Origin: Lenisia limosa | Taxonomy: Eukaryota; Breviatea | Length of the DNA: 29,232 nucleotides | NCBI GenBank assembly: GCA_001655205.1 | Contig: LPNZ01010250.1 | Location: forward strand, 1-29,232 | Direction: 5' to 3' | Shown here: positions 13,026 to 21,354 of the stretch, piece by piece | Position numbering within the stretch: the first letter of the stretch is position 1 | Layout: every line of letters starts with the position of its first letter | Translations under genes and position numbers: made by a program | Notes under the pieces: model-generated | The model's database searches: none | What the model saw: the letters and a program-made list of their open reading frames with translations, nothing else | Told to the model about the DNA's origin: nothing

Positions 13026-13546
13026 CACCTTGCTGCAACTACAAAGTTGGCAAAAGAAGCACAATAACACAATAACACAATAACAGATGTAACAGCTCAA
13101 AGACAAATGTTTTGCAACATATCAGTTTCATTATAGATTGGTTATGAGTTTAGTGAAAAAACAGCCACAAAAGGAAACAAGTCCCTCAACACAAATCCAA
13201 AGTATATATACACTGCACCCCCCTGCCTCCCACCTCTGGACTGACATTGCTGGAAATATCGCAGGCATAATGAAAGAGAATGGATGGGTGGGTGGATGGC
13301 TGGCAGTGGCTGGAGGTGGATGGGATGGGCTAACACCTCTCGCCGCCGTAATCTTTCAATTTCGTTTTTGGTTTTTTTCACTCCTGAATAACCTCAGCTT
13401 CGGTTCAGAGTGTTTTTTTTTTTGCATATTAGATGATATGGATCTTGTAGCTAGTCTCTCATCAACCACCAATATTGTGATTTGATTTTTGTAAAACCAC
13501 TCACTGTGTTCGGTTTCTGACCTCCCCCATCACTTAGCCTCCAACA
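13026..13546. promoter_or_regulatory. Divergent intergenic region between two opposite genes
   Basis: This 521-base space separates the minus-strand aminopeptidase from the plus-strand secreted protein, so it must hold both promoters. Visible: a GTATATATACAC stretch near 13203 that could serve as a TATA-like element, the GGATGG microsatellite, and a T-run near 13412-13421. Element function is guesswork. Confidence 0.4.
13262..13330 (+). repeat. GGATGG-type microsatellite in the shared 5' region
   Basis: Interrupted repeats of TGGATGG, GGGTGG and GGCTGG units between the divergent aminopeptidase and 13547 genes. Purine-rich on the plus strand. Confidence 0.65.
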
Positions 13547-16500
13547 ATGCTGGTGTATCTGCTTCTTACATTTGCCTTCTTCGGTCAATGTTATGGCATC
13601 ACACCGGCCAGGTGAGTCTCCATCTTGTTGCTGTCAAAATAGATTTGCTTTGTGAAACTTCTTACTCACTTTCTTTACGTCTTTTTACTCACTTTCTTTC
13701 GTCTGTCCTCTTTGACTCCATTTTGACTATTGCTTGACAAAAATGCATTATTTGACATTATTGGCCAGTAAATATTATATCTAAAGTAATATCACTGAGA
13801 ATAAAGTTCTAAAAAGACGTAAAATGGTGGGAAATTAGAAAGTGAGTCAAAAGACGTCATTTCCCAATGTGTTTGTATATTTAGGGGTTGTTCCAGATCG
13901 TTATTCAGTCCATATTATATTCCTTGTCCGTTCATTACCCGTTTATTGTTTTGCAAGGTGGATGTTGAGATATATGGCAGACTGAATTATATGCCCAAGT
14001 TCAGCCACTCATTCACTCTCTAGTCTTCACAATGACGGTGTCCACATTTACAATTCGCTCTCGCAGTTTCCTCGTGACTCTATCACCAAGGTAATTCGGG
14101 GCAAGGTGTTTTAATGGAACCATTAGGTATTGGAAATATGTACGTGCCAAATGTACTATTGCGATAAGATGGGATGATTTCATTTGCGTGAAATACTGTC
14201 CCCTTTCTTCTTGACCATGAGTACATAAAGGACCATTCTAGTCCTATTTGTTTTTCATTGTTTTAGGAAGAGTTCGAGGCCGAAGTACAGAGTAAGCACG
14301 GAATGAATGTTCAAGATGTTTCTTTGGTGAAAGCCATGTGTCATCGTACATATCATGTGTATGATATATTCAATGTTTACTTATCCAGAGGTTCTTGATG
14401 GCATTGTTTTAGATGAATACCCAGTTTCGTATTAATCCAGAGTTAGCAGCAGCACTATTTACACTGACAGAAATCAACTGTCTCTCCGGAAGCCCAGTTC
14501 CAGCTGAAGGCATTTTCGTTACCACGTCCAACAGAAAGCATGGCTTCTCTTCATCCTTCGCCGATATCGTTGTAACGGTTTGTAACCCTAAGAGGACTGC
14601 TGACAATCTAAAATGGTATAGAATCCGAGACATAAAGAACAGCAAATGCCACTCTTATTGTTCAGGGAGATTGCCCAGAAGGTTTCACCCTCAGTGTCCC
14701 GAAAACCACTAATGTTGAATGCTCCTTTTCAACAGGCTGGATCGACGGACCAACTTGTGTCCCAAGTATGAGCTTTTGTCAATGGTGTTTCTTTTTGATA
14801 CAGTATTGACTAATATATATCATTGTATGATGTGTCATATTTGTTCAGCCACTCCAGCCAGCTCGTCAACTTTCACCTGACATTTGATTGACGACTTTAG
14901 TCACCTGTGCGAATGTGTTCTCCATTGGCATTGAGTCTTCAAACTGTACTTCAGGTTTGTGCTCTCTGTAAGAAGCTGATTGACCGGGTAGTTCTTTAAC
15001 ACCCCTCAAACAAGATGCGTTTCAAGGACCTCCTTTTCTATGATATTATCAAAAACTGTTCTCTGTGTGTACTGATTTGCCTTTCTGTCAATGAAAACCT
15101 TTAGGAGACTCCTTTGTCGGCGACAGATGTGCTTTGTTTTGTACTGATTCCGAAATCGCATCTTCTGGTATGGACACGTAATCTGCCGTGTGCGTCTTTA
15201 CTCTGTGTGTCTATTTTTTTGTTTACGCTTGCTCTGATGTGTTATTGCGTATCTTATGCGACTTTCAATACTATTTTCTTAACAGCCCAGGAACCCCAAT
15301 TGCCGAATGCGGCAGCTTGGGATGGGAGACCGATTTCTATTGCGGTTTGTCTCTTAAATGTTAAAATTATTCCCACTTTGTTGTCCCAACATGGAATGCT
15401 TATTACCTGCCAATCTTTTTGTGTTCTATGACGATACTCTTTATTGTGTGGATCTCGATTCCAATCGCAACTCTTTTGGAACAACGCCACTACCAACATA
15501 TATTAATTCTACAAACTTATGACATGATATTGTGTTTATTTGATGATTGACAACATAGCTTGGTTATCACAATTCTTATTATCGAATAGCATCGCAGCTC
15601 TTCGGGTGTGGTTCGGGTGTTACCTACATGCATGGAGTGGTTTGTTGGGTTTTGTAACACCGATACTAACTGGAATTTGTATTTTTCCAATGTAACTCTT
15701 TCAGCCTGGTAGCCTTGACGATATTTTGGATGTTCCAGCAGTGTCACTTGAGGCATCTTGGGCAACCTCTGCCATTAAGCATATTGCCACCACAAATGGC
15801 GGCAACTGCATTGTTGAATCTGGTATGCTGTGGTGTCTTTGTTGTTTGTTTCATCTTTATCTATTGATAACAACAGCACCATTGTTCTTTCTTCTTCAAC
15901 TAACTCACCACTACAGACGATACTCTCAAATGCATGGGGCGCAATTCCATGGGCGAAGTTGCTGGGTCCGCTGCACACACAGCAGTTGCCAACCCCTTCA
16001 GCTACTCCGCTTTTGTTGGACAGAACATTGTGCAGTTTGAGAGTGATATGCATCATCTGGCACTTAGATGTGAGCTTGGGTTTCTCTGTTATCTTATACT
16101 TGAAACTATCCAAGCACAACAATTTTGCCTACTTATACCCCTACATGATACAATGTTGTTCTTGGCTAATTCCTTGTAGTGGAGAATGGTGAGGTTTACA
16201 CCTGGGGTTACAGCATGCATCATCAAACTCTCCAACCCACTACTGGAGCATACTCCACTCCTACAATTGTCAGTTCCTGTCTGAGTCTCAAGAATCCAGT
16301 GTCATTTTGTGCCCTCACTAATTTCAGACAAAAAGATGTTCAATATGTCATCACTATACTTGTTTGATATTTTTCGAGATTTACAGTTCCTAGGTTAATA
16401 CAGGAGGAAAAGCTACTGTTGACATGATAGTTGGTCCCTACGCCACTGCACTTAAACTTGGTTTGTTGATCATATGATATAGCAAAACATTTGCCGACAT

Positions 16501-18758
16501 AAAGACCTGATGTGACAAAGAAAGAGTCTCACTGTTACATGTACATCTGATATCTTCTCAATGTTATGATTTGCACACCCGCCTCACACCACATCAGACG
16601 ATGGGACCTTTTATGGCGGCGGATACGGAACCTTCAATCCATTCAAGGGAACCACTGCCCAAGATGTTGCTGGGCACACGATGGACGTTTCAGTAGCGGT
16701 AAGCTGCCAGCGTTTGACAAATTCGCTCCAAAGTTGTGCTTTTTGTGTTAATATCATTTTTTAATCCCATTTTGTATTTATTTAAAGCGCTCACCCCTTA
16801 GTCTGGTACTGTCACAAAGGTGTACCTTAGACACTCAGGCTCGATTATGATCACAGGTAGGGACTTGACTCTACCTGTCGCTTAAATGTTTAAATATCGG
16901 AAATCTTACTATTATGAGTCGCTTCAAATGGTTCAACTTGTGACATTGTTATGAACGATAAATTTTGGATTGGGTTTCTGAAAATCCTGTCATGATACCT
17001 AAATGAAGGCTGCTCTCTTTTGTCACAGTATTACTGATTTGGTGTTGACCCTGTTATCCTGTTTTCCATAGACACTGGTGAATACTACGGACGAGGCTCT
17101 CAAACCAGATCTGCCCAATTCTGTATTAGTGCCCCTACTACCGCCACTCAAGCCCATGTCAAGGTATGCTAAGAAGTTGTGCTTTACAGTAACACAAAAA
17201 CGATTCCCCGTATCTCTTCAGAATGGTTGAATTGACAACCGAGTGTTCTAACTTGGGTATAAATATGGAACAACTTTCTTTCGTGCACCACAGCAGTGTT
17301 TGTAGCGTATTGTTATATTTTCGATAGTCTTGACCAATTTACATGGGGATACTGGTGGTCCAAACCCCACACCTCCAATAGCTCTCTAACAGTTCCATTA
17401 AACTAAGATGTCAGTATTTTGTCACCAATTCTAGGGTAACGATGGAGTCGGCCTGCAAGGCAAGGCGGTGGAGGCTCATTGTAACCTTGGAACCTGCGCT
17501 ATTCTGGCAAGTCTGCTTTGTATATCTATAGGTTGACCAAATTTCTCTTAATGACCGAATATCGATACATGATGGGATTTTCAAGACCATCTTTTGATCT
17601 CAAAAGTGGAACCAATATATTGATTGTTTCAGATGACGGAGAAGTATACCTCTGTTCACTTGATACTATTACCGTTGACGGTGTTGCGGCCAGTGGTGGC
17701 ACCCCGGTATGTTGTTTTCAAATCTTCAATGTTTTGGCGATTGGGGATATCTATGACATGTACATCTCACGGAGATTGCTCTTCTTCTCGTAACGTGTCA
17801 GTTTGGTGATTTTATGATTTTGCTCATTTCTCACCTTCTCATCATTTGATATAATATGGTATGGTATGGTTTTACTTCCTGTCTAATATCTAAGACCTCA
17901 GGTTTTGGCTTAAACAGTTCGTTTTGACAGCCTTCCCCTTATTCAGCAAACCATCATTATGCTTTTCTTCCCTCTTAACGAAACTGACCAAGTTCAGCGT
18001 AGTATCACCAGTGCAGTCAACACTGGTTGTTCTAGCGGCAAAAGAAACAAACTCAGTAGCACGTACTACGGTATTGCCTTCTTTGGAAGTAACCTGGGAA
18101 ATGATTGGGTGATATATGATTGATATCACCTTGGGATGGGGAAATTATTTGATGAACATTGGCTGTTTCTGAGTTTCGTACAACGAGGACCTAATAGTCT
18201 GTTCTGATGAATTTTACCTCTCACATTTAACATTGTTAATCATGACTTTTTCTCACATTTGAAGCCTGTCCTGGTACCTACGGTATCATTCAACAACATC
18301 CAAAGGTTCTTTGCTCAACCACTGCTCCTGAGTTCACTGTATGACGATATTAGTAAATAATAATTGTGTTATACAGCCGAGAGATTATTGTCGATGATAT
18401 TTTCACATCATTCATAAATCATTCACTTGCTTAATATTTATTGATGACCTTCTTTTCACTTCCCCTCTTTGGTCACCCCATCAGTTGAGTGAAATCACGA
18501 GTCTACCAGGTACCTATCGCGACCTTTCTATCAATTTTGAACATGCACTTGCGGTAAATTAACTTTTGTTCCTGCCTTCGTTTGTATTTCTAGATATTAT
18601 GTTTTCTGTTGGTGCCATCAGTTACCCTTCAACTAACGTATGTGACATCACTTAAGAGATCCATCTCCTTGACTAGATGTTTCACGAACCTAAAATTTGG
18701 ACACGACAATCTCTCTCGTTACTTGTGGTTACCAGAGAGTCAGAGACGGAAAAGGTGA
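13547..18758 (+). CDS. Secreted or surface protein: signal peptide, two CCP-like modules, RCC1-like repeats
   Basis: Exons: 13547-13611, 14024-14090, 14267-14326, 14413-14577, 14666-14765, 14901-14954, 15105-15167, 15291-15344, 15739-15822, 15917-16069, 16180-16268, 16394-16460, 16598-16698, 16802-16856, 17072-17163, 17435-17510, 17633-17706, 17947-18070, 18265-18338, 18485-18553, 18594-18637 and 18677-18758 (TGA). All phases join and the total is exactly 604 codons. Residues 1 to about 18 are a hydrophobic signal peptide (MLVYLLLTFAFFG). Two cysteine modules follow: the first has four Cys ending SFSTGWIDGPTC, the second six Cys ending GWETDFYC, both like sushi/CCP domains. Next come RCC1-like blades: HHLALRLENGEVYTWGYS, ALKLDDGTFYGGGYG, ITDTGEYYGRGS and CAILANDGEVYLC. 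Near the C-terminus ILCFLLVPSVTLQL could be a membrane anchor before a basic tail. An extracellular role is inferred; ligand unknown. The last two exons could read in another frame. It is related to the gene at 21355. Confidence 0.72.
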
Positions 18759-18860
18759 ACGTAAAGTATTTCATCATTTTTATTGCAAAACTGGAGTTAA
18801 AGAAAGCGTGGGATGTTTTGTCCAGTTGGAATCCAGCTGTTGCTATATATTTCAAATAAT

Positions 18861-19001
18861 ACATCGATCCCCGTGCATCACAACCCTTTTACTTGCGACG
18901 ATTCTAATTACAATCCATCAGTGTAGGAAAGTGGAATTGCGTGCAAGTAAGACGAGAAAAGTTGTTTATGATATAGCAAAATTCGACAATGATAGTATAA
19001 T
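18861..19001 (+). repeat. Dispersed repeat copy A (head plus body)
   Basis: Head begins ACATCGATCCCCGTGCATCA. The body from about 18925 contains GTGCAAGTAAGACGAGAAAA and AGCAAAATTCGAC. It is closely similar to the copy at 19112-19259 and in the same orientation. Confidence 0.85.
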
Positions 19002-19111
19002 CCCTGGTACTGACTCTTTTGAATTTTCAAATTATACATCGATCTTCTCGGTACACCCGCCACTACATGGTAGTGGAGACTTGATGCAGGGTGACCGGTG
19101 TGCTCCAAGGA

Positions 19112-19259
19112 ACATCGATCCCCATGCATCACAATCCATTTACTTGCGACCATACTGATTGCAATCCTTCTGTTACTTCATTAGGAAAGTGGAATTGAGT
19201 GCAAGTAAGATAAGAAAAGTTGTTCATGGTATAGCAAAATTCGACATTAATAGTATAAT
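19112..19259 (+). repeat. Dispersed repeat copy B (head plus body)
   Basis: Same head (ACATCGATCCCCATGCATCA) and body (GTGCAAGTAAGATAAGAAAA, AGCAAAATTCGAC) as copy A, about 250 bases downstream. Differences are scattered substitutions plus a few inserted bases between head and body. Confidence 0.85.
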
Positions 19260-19387
19260 GTTCAACACAAGTGGCATAGACATAAGGAAATGTCACAGTT
19301 GTTTCATAAGTGGCCCCAGAATATTGGAAAACCTGAAGAATGGATGAAAAAAAAAACATTATTGATATAATTGATCCCTATACTGAG

Positions 19388-19458
19388 TGCAATCCTTCAT
19401 TGAGTGCAAGTAAGATAAGAAAAGTTGTTCATGATACAGCAAAATTCGACATTTATAG
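19388..19458 (+). repeat. Dispersed repeat copy C (body only, shortened)
   Basis: The body of the same unit: TGCAATCCTTC joined directly to TTGAGTGCAAGTAAGATAAG, so the stretch between them in copy B is deleted. It ends in the conserved AGCAAAATTCGACATT. Confidence 0.8.
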
Positions 19459-19482
19459 ATTACTGATTTTGATTATTTCCAT

Positions 19483-19502
19483 ACATCGATCCCCATGCAT
19501 CA
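19483..19502 (+). repeat. Dispersed repeat head only (copy D)
   Basis: Twenty bases identical to the head of copy B, here not followed by a body. It marks the side of the repeat block nearest the retroelement relic. Confidence 0.7.
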
Positions 19503-19919
19503 TGACTACGCAAATGCCATCAAAGCAGAACACTCCGAAAATCTAAGGACCTTATTTCCCCTTTTCGCGGTTGTTAACTTGTTAGCAGAGGACCCCTCGT
19601 GCTATACCCGGGTCCGATCGAGCCGGGTCGACGGAAATGACGATGACACCCAGATTTCGGTTACATAAAAGATCCATATAAACACACTTCTCAGGACACA
19701 AATAGCCGATGGAAAGGCGAGGGTATCAGAAATGTACCCACATCAAGGGAAATGGCATTTCGAGCATCCCAGAGCCCTGGTCCAAATGTCATGAAGTGAG
19801 GAAAATAGTAGTCCCGAGCAATTTATAGGGATCTATGTGCCGAGTGAGTGAGAATGTGGGGTGTTGCGCTAGTTGAAGCGTAAAAGAAAAAAAATATCAC
19901 TAAACAAGCAAACAGCAAT
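19503..19919. other. Non-coding flank of the retroelement relic
   Basis: No credible exon. The segment contains CCCGGGTCCGATCGAGCCGG near 19606-19626, richer in GC than the surrounding host DNA. It may be the untranslated 3' end of the retroelement, whose recombinase fragment ends at about 19920. Confidence 0.4.
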
Positions 19920-20500
19920 TTACACAGCTTCCATCTCAGACGGTATGATGGTGTAGCCGGCTTCGCTGCGCTCAATGTCGTCAGGCGAGAACGAGAAGAC
20001 GACTTGAAAGAGGGAAAGGACCCTGCGACGGTATTCGGATATCTGGTCGACGGCGTTCTGGCGGAAGTAAAGTGCAACGGCCCGGTCGCCCCGGAGCTTC
20101 CACCTTCCGTGGGCAGCGACATGCCGGATGTTGAAGCCCAGGGCGCTGAGAGTAATGGCTGCGCCGGACCTGAAGGAGTGGCCCAAGATTACCACCTGGG
20201 CGCCGGACTTCGTGGTAATGATAGGGACCAGTTTCTGAAGTCAACCACGGAATAAGGGGAGTCGTCCGGATTGCGTAATAGGGGCAAAATGGGCGGGCAG
20301 GCGTTGGTTGAGGGAAGGGTGTTTCGTGAGATGATTGACGAGTGGGTAAATGCAAAAGCCAGAGTGCGAATGCGGGTTGTCCGGGAGCGGAATGAATGGT
20401 GAGGTCTTGTCGGTTTTGGTCCACTTGTACAAGACCTCGATGAAATGTAACGTGTGTTTGAAACCGGGGACTCCGGACGCGACGACGCGTATGTTGGCAA
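19920..20500 (-). pseudogene. Tyrosine recombinase fragment of the retroelement
   Basis: KWTKTDK followed by an IPLPDN block matches the mid-part of DIRS/Ngaro-type recombinases. In another frame GHSFRSGAAITLSALGFNI, then AAHGRWK and ALYFRQ, give the C-terminal box with its Arg, His and candidate nucleophile Tyr. A frameshift between 20240 and 20200 separates the halves. The reading ends at a TAA near 19920. Confidence 0.66.
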
Positions 20501-20559
20501 CAGTGGGGAAGCGGGTTGGTGAGAAATCGCTGCCAGCCCAGGGCGATATGGGAGTCGTG

Positions 20560-20673
20560 GAGGAAAGGAGACCAGAGTCTGAGGGCCTGAAGAACGGCGG
20601 CAACCTCGGCGGTGTGAATCGGGCATCCGGGCGGCGCCGAGGAGATAAGATATCTCAAAAGGGACGCCTTCAT
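20560..20673 (-). pseudogene. RNase H-like fragment of the retroelement
   Basis: The stretch IHTAEVAAVLQALRLWSPFL resembles the first RNase H helix of DIRS-type polyproteins (E..AVL.ALR.W.P). It sits directly after the RT fragment, as expected for an RT-RNase H fusion. The later RNase H acidic motifs are not visible, so the domain is incomplete. Confidence 0.45.
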
Positions 20674-20699
20674 CGAATTCGGGTGCTGATAGAGATATT

Positions 20700-20960
20700 T
20701 GGGCAGTGAAAAAGTCGTCTAGGTAACACGTGGTGGTTTCGATGCAGATGTGGGGTTTGTTGCAGGTTGGTTCGAGCCCAAATCCGGCCCGAAAGATGGT
20801 TTGTCGTGAAGTGATAAGGCGCCGCTGTTGAAGGCAGAATTGCATTCCGCCATATGTGGAGGGAAGCGAGGGAAAAGTGGTGGAAGGCTTCGGATCTTCG
20901 AGTGGCCGAAGGGGAGCCTCGTATAGTGTCCCGTGATCCCAGATGCTGAAAATTTCCTCT
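20700..20960 (-). pseudogene. Reverse transcriptase fragment
   Basis: Two RT landmarks are visible: TRLPFGHSK near 20905-20916 (LPFG block) and CYLDDFF near 20714-20725 (catalytic YxDD block). They lie in different frames about 60 residues apart, and no finger or palm motifs are seen upstream. Likely a 5'-truncated, frameshifted RT. Confidence 0.58.
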
Positions 20961-21354
20961 TTTGAAATTGCGATTGATTAAAAGAGGGTATTTTTTTCAC
21001 AATTCACTATTAGAAACACAGCGGTTCAGTTCACAGTTCAGTTCACATTGTGAGACTTAAATCGTAACTGAGGCCAACTTCCCTGATCAGGATCCTGTGC
21101 TGTCACGCAAAAACCCACGCCAACTACCTTGACTTGAACCACTTAGGCAATTTTTGGGGTCGAAACGTTAAGGAAAGTAGAATTGAGTGCTGCAGTGCCA
21201 AGTAAGACAAGAAAAGTTGTTGCTGATACAGTAAATATCGACATTGATAGTGGTTTTTTTTCTTCTTCCTTTCTCCAGGGCATAATAGAATAATAGAGAC
21301 ACATAGAGGACACATAGACACATAACAAGAAAGGAGAAGAAGAGTTCACGAACA
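20961..21354. other. Region between retroelement relic and 21355 gene
   Basis: Contains a perfect 12-base tandem duplication (GTTCAGTTCACA near 21024-21047), repeat copy E, and GACACATAGA-type short repeats just before the start codon of the next gene. The promoter of the 21355 gene must lie here or inside the relic. No coding exon seen. Confidence 0.45.
21171..21251 (+). repeat. Dispersed repeat copy E (body only) on the far side of the retroelement
   Basis: The body begins AGGAAAGTAGAATTGAGTGC and includes CAAGTAAGACAAGAAAAGTT. It carries a 9-base insertion relative to copies A and B and lacks the head. Same orientation as A to D, about 100 bases before the start codon of the 21355 gene. 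Confidence 0.8.

Larger units (their letters stand above)
19920..20960 (-). mobile_element. Decayed tyrosine-recombinase retrotransposon (DIRS/Ngaro-like)
   Basis: On the minus strand, from 20960 down to 19920, there are fragments in the order reverse transcriptase, RNase H, tyrosine recombinase. That order is typical of DIRS-type elements, which integrate with a tyrosine recombinase in place of a DDE integrase. The fragments lie in at least four different frames and the N-terminal half of the RT is missing, so this is a relic unless indels are sequencing errors. Base composition is visibly richer in C and G than the flanking AT-rich DNA. It lies between two related secreted-protein genes and is flanked by copies of a short repeat. 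A Crypton alone would not explain the RT motifs. Confidence 0.66.

Noticed and set aside
15775-16122. Minus-strand ORF of 115 codons
   Set aside because: Shadow of the RCC1-like exons at 15739-15822 and 15917-16069; no domain recognisable.
17924-18112. 62-codon plus-strand ORF reading FPLFSKPSLCF
   Set aside because: A different frame of the same exon (FFPLNETDQVQRS) joins in phase to exons on both sides.
18697-19158. 153-codon plus-strand ORF running into the repeat block
   Set aside because: It reads through two repeat copies with no domain; the phase-consistent gene model stops at 18758.
18861-19505. CRISPR-like repeat array
   Set aside because: The repeats are long, irregularly spaced and divergent, and the window is clearly eukaryotic.
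20771-20783. GGTTCGAGCCC, resembling a tRNA B box
   Set aside because: No tRNA cloverleaf or A box in range; it lies inside the RT fragment of the retroelement.
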